A DNA stretch of 64,000 nucleotides from the NCBI GenBank assembly GCA_026008535.1, contig BRKX01000004.1, forward strand, positions 43,652,501 through 43,716,500, written 5' to 3'. The first letter of the stretch is position 1; the number at the start of each line of letters is the position of its first letter. Both the position numbers and the translations under genes were made by a program. The notes under the pieces were generated by a model that was given only the letters and a program-made list of their open reading frames with translations, did no database searches and was not told the origin of the DNA. This document shows, one piece after another, positions 1 through 10,934 of this stretch. The stretch comes from Perilla frutescens. Its lineage: Eukaryota > Streptophyta > Magnoliopsida > Lamiales > Lamiaceae.

Positions 1-110
1 AAGTGTTGTTCGAACTTGAAAGTTCGAACATGAAAGTTTTGTTCGAACTTTTAAGTTCGAACACAACTTGTGTGTTCAAACTTGAAAGTTCGAACAAGAC
101 TTGGCAATTT
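1..110. repeat. 33-bp-pitch palindromic GTTCGAAC array, upstream of the transposase
   Basis: Imperfect palindromes of the form GTTCGAAC-TT-spacer-AA-GTTCGAAC start at 8, 41 and 74, exactly 33 bases apart. The array continues out of the window on the left. The same unit recurs between the two genes of the element and in its right subterminal region. Candidate transposase-binding array (inference). Confidence 0.8.
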
Positions 111-224
111 TTTGATGAAGTTTTTTAATGTTGTTTTTTTTTGGAATATGATCGAACTGAGAGCAGTGTTATTGGCCCAATCAATACAGAGTTGGTTCCT
201 GATTTTACAGACATATTCCAAACT

Positions 225-3036
225 ATGGAATTATTTGATTCTCGTGAGAGTTTGATCAGTTGGGTTCGTGAGAGAGCTATTCCAGTTGGTATTGTTGTTA
301 TTGTGCAACGCTCAGAAGCTGGGAGTGATACTAGGATTCCTCGGTTGGTATTGTCATGTGAGCGAGGTGGTTATCCTCGTGTGATTAAGAAGAAGCCTCC
401 AACAGAACGTGATTATATAAAACAAAATTTGGAGGATGATGAAGTTTTGGAAGAAGGGAAAGAAGGAAAAGAGAGCAAAAATTCGAAAACGAATTCGAGG
501 GAGACTGGCTCGAAGAGAATTGGATGTCCGTTTTGTTTGAAGGGGCGTTATCTCCCAGAGTTTAATCAATGGATGTTAGAAGTTGCTTGTGGTGTTCACA
601 ATCACCCACAAGCAAAATATTTAGAAGGACATGCATACGTCGGTCGCCTGACATCGGATGAGGAGAAGTTGGTGGCTAGTTTGTCAAGTTCACATACACG
701 TCCGAAGCAAATATTGGCTGCAATTTAGAGAGGTTTTCCCAATAACAAGTCCACGATAAAGACAATTTATAATGTGCGCAGTAGGAATAAATATGTGGAG
801 CATGCTGGTCGATCCCAAATGCAGTATCTGTTGGGTAAACTGGAGGAACATGGTTATTACCAGTATACGAGGCGGTGTCCACAAACTGACACCGTCAAGG
901 ATATGTTCTACGCGCACCCAACAAGTATGAAACTACTTAGAGCTTTTCCTGGAGTGTTGTTGATGGACTGTACGTACAAGACGAATAGGTACAGATTACC
1001 TTTGTTTGAAATAGTCGGTGTTACCTCAACAAGCATGACGTTCTCTGTTGCATGCGTCTATTTGGAGGGTGAGAAGGAGGATAACTACATTTGGGCTCTC
1101 ACTGTTCTTAAAGGGCTGATGGACCAAAGCACATTACCTAGTGTAATTGTGACAGATCGGGAACGGGCATTGATGAATACCATAGAGGTGACGTTTCCCA
1201 CCGCCCGTCATTTTTTATGTCAGTGGCATATAAATAAGAACATCACTGTCAATTGCAAGAAGAATTTTCGTACTAAAGATCAATGGAAATCCTTCTTGAG
1301 TGCATGGAATCTGGTAGTGCTTGTTGAGACTGAAGCACGCTATAGGGAAATGCTTCGGAGGTTTCAAGAAGACTATACCACCAATCCCACTGTTGTGAGT
1401 TATGCTATCGATAATTGGATTGTGCCTTACAAAGAAAGATTTGTAAGCTGTTGGACAAATCGAGTGATGCACTTTGACAATACCACAACTTGCAGGTATA
1501 TTTATATATTTCTTATTCAAAACTGTTGAATGTGGCAACACCAAGTCTATATTAATTCGAATGACTACTACTGTATATCTAACAATTTTTTACTATATTG
1601 ATTTTGCAGGGCCGAAGGTGCCCATGCGAAATTGAAAAGGTTTCTTGGGACAAGTACAGGCAATCTTGAAGGATGTTGGGAGAAGATACATGATCTGCTC
1701 GAGACTTCTTTCAATGCAATAAAGGCATCGTTTGAAAAGAGTATTAATGTGGTTCAACATCGCTACAAGTCTCCGATATTTCAATTCCTTCGAGGTACAA
1801 TTTCTATTGCTGCATTAGATAAAATTCATGAGGAAATGAAGAGTATTGGGAAAGATGGAATGGACCCATTACTATGTGGTTGTGTGATGAGAACGAAGTG
1901 CGGTCTTCCTTGTGCACATGAGATCGATCAGCATGTTCAGTCATCCATGCCTTTCTCTTTAGATTATGTGGATAAGTTCTGGAGAAAATTGGATATGGAA
2001 CCTACAGGAGCAAACATTGTGGTGGCTACAGATGTTGATAATCATTGGTTTGAAACTTGGAATTGTGCAAACAACATGTTTGCACAAGCAGATGAGTCTG
2101 AGAGATTGCTCATGTTGAAGAGGTTTAGGGAAATTGTTACCCCTTCTACCACATCCATGGTTGAACCAGACGTGCAAACTAAGACTCGTGGTAGACCGAA
2201 AGTCACAAAGACCAAAGCTGATACATCCACGAAGCATGAGAAGAGTGCTTTTGAGTACACTGACTCGTTCAATGACAGTTGTTCGCAAGTCCCGGACTCA
2301 TTTGAGTGTGGCACATCGCTTTCACAAGCGATGTTCACCACAAGGCCACAGAAACAAAAGGCAATTCGTCCTAAAGCATCGTATCATTTGGGAATTGGGT
2401 ACATTGATCAGATACCAGCATCATTTAGAGGCTATGTGGCGAGGACTCAGGATGTGAATGCTGATGGTCATTGCGGATTTCGTGCGATTGCTGGGTTGGT
2501 GCTTGGTGATCAGGAGTCTTGGTCACGTGTCCGGTCTGATCTTTTCTACGAGATCAACAGTAATCCAGAGATGTGGGACAAGTGTTTCCTAGAGCGTGGA
2601 CGGAGGGAGAAGGTGCTGAAAATACTTAATTTTCATGATTTGACAGCTCCCACGAGACACTGGTTTGTTTTGTCTGATTTGGGTCATGTAGTGGCAACAG
2701 TGTACAAGGTTGCCCTAGTGACGTTAGGTGGCCGCTATCCCACTATATTCCTGCCTTTATCATCATCGGTTCCAGCGGAACCGAAGTGTATTTGCATGGC
2801 CCATGTCAAGATTGGGGAAGGACACCGCGCCAATCACTTCATTCAGGTCCGTGTTTTAATTAGTTAATTGTTAAATTTCTAAGTATATATTATTATTCCT
2901 ATCATAATTATACTACAATATTTTATTATAGGTTTTCATGAACCCGAACCATCCTTTCCCCCCCATCTCTGCTCAGTGGAAGGACTTCCGCATGGATTGC
3001 GCAGCTGGATGGGAAGACTTTGTAACTCGTCCTTAA
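225..3036 (+). pseudogene. MULE transposase (FAR1-type) fused to an OTU cysteine protease domain, one premature stop
   Basis: Three exons fit one reading frame: 225-1495, 1610-2846 and 2932-3036, with GT-AG introns. That is about 870 codons from the first in-frame ATG at 225; open frame reaches back to 129 without an ATG, so an upstream exon is possible. Order of domains: a FAR1/WRKY-GCM1 zinc finger (CPFC near residue 101, HNH after it), a MULE DDE catalytic core (D in LMDCTY near 247, D in VTDRER near 309, CQWH near 332, E in AEGAH near 425, just after intron 1), a SWIM zinc finger (C-x-C..CAH near 513), a Lys/Thr-rich linker, and a C-terminal OTU domain with the Cys box DGHCGFR near 708 and the partner His in NHF near 830. 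An in-frame TAG at 726-728 breaks the frame upstream of the catalytic core; CAG-to-TAG is the simplest origin. The OTU part suggests deubiquitinase-type activity (family knowledge, untested here). Confidence 0.85.
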
Positions 3037-3194
3037 TTTATTTGTCTGAGAGACTTTGTAATAATATATATAGATTTCAAGATTTCTATGAATTTCATTG
3101 ATTTGGGGATTTTTATTGTTTTGTTGATTTGCGTGTTTGTATATGAATGAGTTCTCAGGTTTGGTTTTAAAAACTTCCAAGGCAAAATAGACAG

Positions 3195-3382
3195 GTTCGA
3201 ACATTAAAATTCGAACAACTGTACAATGTTCGAACTTTACAATTCGAACATGTCACGAACGTTCGAACATGAAAGTTCGAACATGTATACCTCGTTCGAA
3301 CATGGAAGTTCGAACTAGTGATCAATGTTCGAACTTCTAAGTTCGAACAGGTGTTCAATTTTCGAACTTATAAGTTCGAACA
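3195..3382. repeat. Six 33-bp palindromic GTTCGAAC units between the two MULE A genes
   Basis: Units begin at 3195, 3228, 3261, 3294, 3327 and about 3360, so the pitch is 33 bases throughout. Each unit is an inverted pair of TTCGAAC half-sites around a variable core of a few bases. The array starts about 160 bases after the transposase stop and ends about 350 bases before the stop of the PMD gene. Bases 3383-3729 hold one further weak copy near 3564 and nothing else I recognise. Confidence 0.9.
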
Positions 3383-3729
3383 GTGTATTCACTTGTGCAA
3401 ATTGTTAGGGACTTGATGCTATGACATTTTAATTGTGTGTGTATCACTTGATAATATTAATAATATTGACTCGTGTTAATAATGTGGTAATTAAAAAGAT
3501 GTCTAGTTTAATAGTTGATAATTGTTTGATACCTCATATCGTTGATCTAGCATGATTAATTTGAAAGTTCGAACAAGTGTATAATGGTCGAACTTTCAAT
3601 ATCCTGTACGAATACAACATAAATAAACATAAACCTTCAATACTGATACATAAATAAACATAAACCTTCAATACTAATACTAATGAAGACAATTATCCAA
3701 TACATAACAGATAAATATAAAGGTAAACA

Positions 3730-6501
3730 CTACTGTCGTCTACGTCTTCGTCTCGAAAAAGACTCGCTCTGCTCATCTTCCCTATGAGAGTGTGCCTCGC
3801 TCTGCTCATGCTCTGTACGAAAATGCAACGCCTCGAAAGCTTCTTCAACTTGAGACATCACATACGACAATGATAGGTCCTGGTCATGAGCTCTCCACCG
3901 AGTCAGGAGTGGCTTAATATATCCAATAGTTGACTGAATCCTGTCCCAAGGTGAAACAGTCATCGGTGGGTCTACAACGGGAGCTGCGGCCTCAGGCTAG
4001 ACTCGAGGATGAGATATAGACTCATACCACTGCTGGTAATCGGGGGAGCACGCCCAAGCTGGATAAGCAACTCTTCCTCAGCGTTCTCGAGCTAACTTAT
4101 GACTCTCCCACTGCTCATAAAAGGAAGCAAGCATGCCCCATACGACACGATACTGTCCGGGCTTCTTGTCCCATCTAAAGACAACATGGTCCAATGGAGG
4201 ATGTGGTATGGTATGTACCCGTCCAAACTACCTCAATACTCGATCTGGAAGATATGGCTCCACAATATCACATGCTGTGATACAACCTTCATAGAAGGTC
4301 ACCTCGGGCCACTTACCGCCATCTCGCAGCCTCACGTACGGGTCTCAGACAACCTAATATTCAAAAGATACAATTCAGTTTAGTACATATATTTGAATAA
4401 AACTATATCATATCCAAAAAGAAGAAACTTACATCCTCTGCTCTCAATGTATCCAGCTGCAACCTATACGCCCTCACTGCATCCTCAGACACTGCACCAT
4501 GCGCCTGTTGCGCCCATCTCATGGCAAAAGGCTGTCCAGGTCGATAGTCAGTATTTTGTTGTGGTCGACCTAGTGTAGGAAAATGCTCGTAAATCCATGC
4601 CTGTATGAATTGACAACACATTAAGAAAACAACACATTTAGTGAATTAAAAATGATAAAAAAATATACATTTTTCATTTACCTCCAGTAGAGTCAGGAAA
4701 CCAACCATCTGTCTACACCCAACCCGAGAGCCAACTCCCAACTGTCTGTATAGAAAAGCTAATGCAGCTACCCCCCATGCATAACCCTCAAACTCCTCGG
4801 GGTCCTCGAACAATCGGAGATAATTGCATGTGATCCGATCACCCGTCTTATCCATGAACAGTGTACAACCTAGAATGTACACCAAGAACGCCCTCGCAGC
4901 GTACACTACCTCAAAATCATCATCACTGGATGCTAACGTACTGAACCTACTGTGTAGCCACTTTAATTTGATGTAGCTGCCCCGGTCACTCACTTCCGCA
5001 ATAGCTTCTTCAACCGACACTCCCAGCAAACGACGTACCATGTGTTGCCCACCAGGAACATCCTCTCCTGTAAACTCAACTGGACGACCCTCAATGCAAA
5101 GACCAGTCAAACAGTATACGTCCTCTAATATAATACTCATTTCACCAAATGGTAGGTGAAATGAGTTTGTCTCAGGATGCCACCACTCCACAAAGGCCGA
5201 TACTAGATTCCTATTCGGGGCTCTATATGCTAACTTCCTCAACCGCAACAAACCAGACTTCTTCACTAAAGTCTTCCAAGTGACGGAAGAATCCTCTGCG
5301 GGCTGCCACCTCAGTAGTTTAGCAGTCAGGCAATGACACTTCAAGACTTCTCTTTCTTCGCCCCTCCATATCGCCGCTGCAACGTGTGTCTTGAAGCTCC
5401 GCAGCACAGACGTATCTATAGGCCCTCCAGGGAATGGCCCTCTCAATATCTCGTCATCATCATCCTCATTGTTTGCATCATCCTCATCATTTGACATGTC
5501 ACCACCCTCATTACCCGCCGCCTCTTCGTAACGCATTTGATTCCTCATCTCTTCTTCGGCTTGTTGATTCCTCATCTCTTCTTCGGCTTGTTCATCGGCT
5601 TGTGCTTGATACCGTTCCTGTGCTGATTGTCACCTCGCGGATGCGGTTGGTCTCCTCCTATATATTGCAGCTGCACAAAGAACAAAGTAACATTCATATT
5701 TGCAGGGAATATTTGCTTTCCAAAAGCCATGCAAAGCTAATAACTACAACTAAATTATATAGTCCCTCTCAAATTACTTATAAGCTATAACTCTCCAATC
5801 CAACAATTAATTAACGTCGATGTTAATTTTTCACAAGCAACTTCATTAATTAATTTGCCCTCATTCTCAAACATAACATATATGGCTCCCCTTAATTTTT
5901 CTGAAAAAATGAAAACTACCTTGCTTCTTAATTAGCTTGTTTGAAATGTTTTGTTATCATTAATTGGGGGAATTAAGCCTTGGTTAAAATGAACATATTA
6001 TGAAATATAGCAGAGGTTCGAAGTCCACAATTCGAACAACACTTGAGGGGAAATTTTTTCTAAGTGTTCGAACTCAAAAGTTCGAACATAAGCATTATGT
6101 TCGAACTCTTGACTTCGAACATCTTTAAATGGAATTTCATTGAGTTCGAACTCTAGAGTTCGAACATAATGCAAGAGTTCGAACACTTCAAAAAATATTG
6201 CTCAAGGTATGTGTCGAACTATGGACTTCGAACATAGCATAAATGTTCGACTTATACAGTCCGAACAACCACGAAATCTGGAAAAAAAAATCGAAGCAAA
6301 TACTCGCTCAAAACCTCAGATTTTTCGCACACGAACAACTCAAATTAGCATCCAAGCATTCTAATAACATATCATAACATCTTAAACTATTGAAAAACAA
6401 GATTTAAACAATCCCCAACTATTTTTTTCGTATAAAACGTAACTAAATAAAATGAAATAAAAGATACAAAATCGAAGGGATAACTTACCAAATCGTTCCA
6501 T
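3730..6501 (-). pseudogene. Plant mobile domain (PMD) protein gene of MULE A, five in-frame stops
   Basis: Four exons on the minus strand fit one phase: 6501-6489 (ATG plus four codons and one base), 5670-4682, 4600-4433 and 4353-3730. All junctions are GT-AG and the sum is 598 codons. The protein starts with an Arg-rich then Gln/Glu- and Asp-rich segment, followed by the plant mobile domain: motifs include FKTHVAAAIWRGEEREVLKC, FVEWWHPETNSFHLPFGEM and LEDVYCLTGL, and the late YRVVWGML. The C-terminus is Ser/Arg/Gln-rich. PMD proteins include plant MAIN/MAIL1, and the domain is known from transposons. In-frame stops are at 5630-5632 (TGA), 4345-4347 (TGA), 4228-4230 (TAG), 4078-4080 (TGA) and 3997-3999 (TAG); context suggests ancestral Arg, Trp, Gln, Arg and Gln. 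The gene is convergent with the transposase. A homologous decayed copy lies at 7051-8138 with the same intron phase. Confidence 0.75.
6016..6265. repeat. Right subterminal palindromic array of MULE A
   Basis: GTTCGAAC-type units start near 6016, 6066, 6099, 6144, 6177, 6213 and 6245. Several intervals are 33 bases, others 36, 45 or 50, so this array is less regular than those at 1-110 and 3195-3382. It lies in the first intron of the PMD gene. Confidence 0.75.
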
Positions 6502-6659
6502 AAACTTTGTGTTGATGTTGTCGGGCTTGGAACAAAATTCCTACAGGTCGAAATCGAACAGGGACGACGGGTTCGAAGGTTGAAAATTGGGTTCAAACGT
6601 TGAAATTTTTTTACTGTGGTTCAAAATTTTTTTACGTCGATTTTATGTTTTTAATTTTT

Positions 6660-6787
6660 TTATGTTAAAAACATTTTTTAAATGATAGGGTATTATTGTC
6701 AATATTAGTGGTGCAAAGAGTAAAAATTGTGGTGCAATGAGTAGATGTGGTGCAAAGAGTAAGAATGGAGGTGCAAACAGAAACTCT
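6660..6787. repeat. Right terminal inverted repeat module of MULE A
   Basis: The words GGTGCAAAGAGTAA, GTGCAATGAGTA, GGTGCAAAGAGTAAG and GGTGCAAACAGAAACTCTC follow each other up to 6787. The same ordered module ends the elements at 9734 and 24330 and begins, reverse-complemented, the element at 23526. The match across four loci sets the boundary; no target duplication can be tested because the left end is missing. Confidence 0.7.
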
Positions 6788-7050
6788 CTTTTACTTTACA
6801 CACCATACAAAGACCATTATATCTTTCAACTTACAAAAATTAAATTTATACTTTAACTTGAATTTAAAATAAAACGAAAATAGATTATAAATAAATAATT
6901 GATACTTTAACTTGAAAACAAAATATCTACTCTCGTCTCTCTTCTCTCTGTTGCAAACATCAGACCGAATGAGAAGAAGAAGGAGCAAAATCGAAGCATA
7001 CTCAAGAAGCCTCAAACTTCAATCTTCAAAATACTCAAAGCCCATGAACT

Positions 7051-8138
7051 ATGGAGCCAATTCAACAAGTTTGTAAGTATTTTCATTCCCTTCATGATTG
7101 TTAGGGTTTTACATGAATTTCTAATTTTATGTGAATTTTGTGTCAATTTGTTAGTTTAAATTTCTGTAATATATTTCAAAGATGAAATATAATGAATTTT
7201 ATGATAAATTAGTTTGAATCGTAATCTCCATGTTTGTGCTCTAGATATGGTTCATGAATCGAGCTGTTTAATATTCGTAATCGATCTGTTCTTTTTGAAT
7301 TGTATGTTGTAGGTTCATAAACAAGTTATTGAATATAAATGATGTGGTTCATTATCATGTTTTTGAATATGCTACTAATGCATTTATTCGAATTCACAGT
7401 TATAGCATTTGCTGTTTTAGGTGGATCATAAATAAGTTTCTGAATAGAAATAGTGTGATTCTAAAACATGTTTTTGAATCGGCTTTAGGTGGTTCATAAA
7501 GATGTTATTGAATGTGGATTATAAATAAGTTTCTGAATAGAAATAGTATGATTCTAAAACATGTTTTTGAATTGTTTTTGAATGTGATTCATAAGTATAT
7601 TTTTGAACTAACATGATGAGGTTCATAAACATGTTTTTGGACTTTAAGAAAGTGTTTCATAAACATGTTTTTGAACTGACAGAAAGTGATTGATAAACAT
7701 GTTTTTGAACGATGTTGTTCTGCCTTGGTGAATTTTATTATTTTTTTTATTGTTGGGATTGTACTTAACTTTTAAATATTTGATACGTAGATTCTCGAAG
7801 GAGACCCACAGCGTCTGCAAGGAGACAAAACATCCTTGAACGTAATGAAGCATCTCGAGTTGTACGAGAGGAGTTGGAAAATCAACAGTTTATTGACAGA
7901 GATGGGGCCAATAATAATGATGATCTAGATGACAATCCTGATGATGGAGCCAATTGATCACTCAGTATTGATTCATTTCAAAACACATGTAGTTGCTGCT
8001 ATCTGGGAGGGTAGAGAAAGAGATGTTCTCAAATGCTACTGCCTTACTGCTAAACTTCTCAAATGGAAGTGTGATACAAGTAGTGATATTTGGAGAGCCA
8101 TAATTAGACAAGTAGTGATGGATTATTTGATATTATGA
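7051..8138 (+). pseudogene. PMD gene remnant (first exon and start of second exon)
   Basis: A short first exon at 7051-7072 (ATG, seven codons plus one base, donor GTAAGT) joins in phase to 7791 after a TACGTAG acceptor. Exon 2 begins with RRRPTASARRQ, nearly identical to the start of exon 2 of the PMD gene in MULE A, and splits the first codon at the same phase. An Asp/Asn-rich stretch follows, then a frame change near 7950, then a segment matching the PMD start (HFKTHVVAAIWEG, ERDVLKCYCLTAKLLKW). Similarity ends near 8138, so most of the domain is missing. It confirms the short-first-exon model of the MULE A gene. Confidence 0.65.
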
Positions 8139-8990
8139 CGGTTTATTTTAACATGTTTGATATATTAGCAGTGTTATGTGACTATTATTATGTTTTATAG
8201 TTATTATGTTGTGTGTAATCAAAACAGGTGCATGTTATTTTTATTGACTCATAAACATTTTTCTGAACATAAAGGAGTTTGTACAACAACATGTTTTTGA
8301 ATCAGCCTGAAGTTCATTCATAAACATATTGTTGATCTTAACAAGGTTGACTTATGAACATGGTTGTGAACCCTAAGAAGGTGGTTCATAAACAAGGTTT
8401 TGAACCTAAAGGTGGTTAAAACACTTTTTTGAACCTGCAAGTCACTTTCCATCAAAACAGTCTAGTACAATTTAACCAAAGACTAATAATCAATTACAAC
8501 ACAATGAATTTGTTCAAGTACTACATATAAGTGCCAAATATAAATACTACATTGCTTTTTCATCAACTATTGTGACATTGCTTTCTCTCACGCACCCATT
8601 TGATCAACTCTTCATGAGAATCAAATAATTTCATAGTGTGGAATACATCTTGATAATCAGATTGCAACACACCCATTTGATCAACTCTTCATGAGAATCA
8701 AATAATTCCATAATGTGGAACACAACTTGATAATCAGATTGCAACTTGAGATTAATTGGGCCATCGACACTGCTCTCGATAAATGCCTAAAAAAGTGTTA
8801 AAATATGTAAGTACCATCATAGTTTGAATAATGAAATCCCAAAACAGATATATTTTTTGATTGTTCAAAATCATGTTTCTAAAGATAAAGCAGAGGTTTC
8901 CTAAACATATTTCTGAACATAAAGAACTGGGTTTATAAAAATGTTTCTGAACATAAATCAGGGGATTCCTAAACATGTTTATGAACACAG
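7310..8990. repeat. Dispersed palindromic TTCATAAACATGTTTTTGAA units
   Basis: At least a dozen imperfect copies lie in three clusters, 7310-7715, 8240-8430 and 8870-8990. Most copies before 8430 read in one orientation and those after 8870 in the other. Like the GTTCGAAC units, each is an inverted pair of half-sites (TTCATAAACA / TGTTTTTGAA). The core sequence differs from the GTTCGAAC family. Confidence 0.7.
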
Positions 8991-9010
8991 TGCTTTATAT
9001 TCAGAATTCC

Positions 9011-9734
9011 TAAAAAATAATTGTGAAGTTACTTCAATACCCTTTTATTACTTGTTCATATTGCTAAAATTAGTCAATACACTATAAATTTAAAACTAAA
9101 AAAAAATAAAAAATAAAACATATTAATCAAAGTATTCAACAACTTCTAATAGTTTTTTAGAAGTATTAGATACTAGTATGTGTGTATTGATCGAAAACAA
9201 TTGAGTTTAAAACGTGTTGTGGATTTTTTTTTTGTCTAGATCGCGATTCGTTCAAACTGAAAATTTTGAACATTTTAGAGTGGTTCGAACTCCATTTTTT
9301 GAACAACATTTGGGAGAAAAAATGGAATTCAGAGCGTTCGAATTTAAGTTTTCGAATATATTGAAGTGGTTCGAATTTCAATTTTCGAACATAGTTCGTT
9401 CGGAAAATATTTTCTAACACCCCTACACCTTGAAATTTTCTAAGTGTCGTTCAAACTTTAATTTTCGAATAAATGAGGATTGTTCAAACTTTAGTTTTTG
9501 AACTAATTTTTTTTCTGAGTATTGGAGTCGTTCGAATTAATATTCTCGAACAAGGTGAATGTGTTTGAAATTATGTTTCCGAACATATTTTTTTAGTTTT
9601 TTTTTCAAGTAAAGCAAATATTTTTTGGAGGAAGGGTATTAATGTAATAGTATGTGGTGCAAAAAGTAAAATTTATAGTATATTGAGTAACCGAAGTGCA
9701 ATGCGTAAAATCAGTAGTGCAAATAAAAATTCTC
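9011..9734. mobile_element. Non-autonomous MULE-like element, one end truncated
   Basis: This segment aligns, in inverse orientation, with 23526-24265. Shared marks are the GTTCGAA-type subterminal units (9250-9560), the CAATACCCTTTTATTACTTGTTCAT region and the terminal GTGCAAA-AGTAAAA module ending near 9734. The end corresponding to 24266-24330 is missing, so the left TIR has been lost. Confidence 0.65.
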
Positions 9735-10400
9735 TTTTGCAAAATCACTTTCATATTTTTGTGACTAGGGCGGAAACGAGCCCAGCCCACTCACGATATA
9801 TTCGGAGCTCACCTTTAAAATACTCATTCAAAGATCATTCATTTTCTAAACAAATTGAACTTGAGTTTCGAATTGAGTTCAAACAAAATAGTATTTGACT
9901 CAATCAGTTTACGAATATGTTTAAACTCGAATTTTAATTAAACATGTTCATAAATATTATAAATATTTCAAGCGGATAAATTAAAAAAGCTTTTCTCAAA
10001 CATATAAATTAAACGAACTTTTTTTGAATATTCAAGCTCGGACTTGATTAGTAAATTTTTAAATATTTCACAAGCCAAATCTGAGCCTGATAAATATTTG
10101 TCGAACCAAGTTCGAACAAAAAGGAAGAAGCTCAAGTCGAGCAAGAAGCTTGGTTGAATTTGTTTACAGGCCTAAATACTAATTTGTGGAGGTTTCTAAA
10201 AAAGCTCAAGGCCCACCGAGGCACAAAACTGCCCTGGAGCCTAGACACAAAAGCACAGGCACAGTCGGAGGGCGGTGGGGTGCGCCTCATGCGCCTGCGC
10301 CTCACGCACTTTCGCGAGCCTAGACGCGCCTAGATGGGCTTTCTGCAAGTGACCGCGCCTGATCGGAAAAAAAGCCCTAAAGCCGCACCTCACTTTATAT
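9735..10400. other. Intergenic repeat debris, with a GC-rich GCGCCT-type patch
   Basis: 9780-10170 is low-complexity sequence rich in GAGCTC / TTCGAGT-like words, a common dispersed plant repeat type. 10195-10380 is much more GC-rich than its surroundings and carries repeated GCGCCTAGA / GCGCCTCA words, also typical of a dispersed plant repeat. No coding potential is visible. Confidence 0.4.
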
Positions 10401-10902
10401 ATAGATAAGGGGAATTATAGCAAATCATATGTTTGCCTGTCACTAGCAAACTTATGTGTGAAATAAATTGTTTAATTATGACTAGCAAGTTGTTTAATTG
10501 TAAATAGCAGAATGTTTAACTGTCAATTATCAAATGTTTTTATTTGGAGAAGCGAATTTTTGTGTATATGTTAGCAAATTGTTTAACTGTAATGAGCAAA
10601 TTTATGTGTACAGTAAATATTTGTATAGCAGTTAATTTTAACACCTGTATCAATTTATATGATTTTCTATTTTAAAATAGCAATAAATTTTAGAGAGATT
10701 ATCGAATTTCTGTGAGTTAGCAAATTGTTTACCTGTAACTAGTAAATATATGTATGAAATAAATTTATTAACTGTGACTAGCAAGTTGTTTAATTGTAAA
10801 TAGCAAAATGTTTAACTGTTAAATAGCAAATGCTTTTATTTGGAGTAGCAATTTTTTGTGTATATGTTAGCAAATCGTTTAACTATAACTAGCAAATATG
10901 TT

Positions 10903-10934
<32 letters not shown>

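Larger units (their letters stand above)
1..6787. mobile_element. MULE A: Mutator-like element with transposase-OTU and PMD genes (left end outside window)
   Basis: The segment holds two convergent genes, a MULE transposase with an OTU protease domain (plus) and a plant-mobile-domain gene (minus), between arrays of a GTTCGAAC palindrome. The right end is a terminal module of GGTGCAAA-AGTAAAA-like words ending near 6787. The same module ends the short elements at 9734, 23526 and 24330, which supports its reading as a TIR. The left TIR lies before base 1, so neither length nor target duplication can be measured. Two convergent genes recall maize MuDR, but the second gene here is not mudrB-like. 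Premature stops in both genes indicate an inactive copy. Confidence 0.75.
6788..9010 (+). mobile_element. Decayed PMD-bearing MULE-like element with its own palindromic repeats
   Basis: The PMD remnant at 7051-8138 is flanked on both sides by many copies of an imperfect palindrome near TTCATAAACATGTTTTTGAA (about 7310-7715, 8240-8430 and 8870-8990). The arrangement copies that of MULE A, with palindromic arrays around a PMD gene, but with a different palindrome. I found no convincing TIRs, so the limits given are those of the neighbouring elements. Within it, 8505-8755 carries a duplicated segment around ACCCATTTGATCAACTCTTC (about 8595 and 8666). Confidence 0.45.

Noticed and set aside
3195..3382. 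CRISPR-like array of regularly spaced repeats
   Set aside because: Spacing is regular, but the repeated part is a palindrome with short variable core, the setting is a plant transposon, and there are no cas genes.
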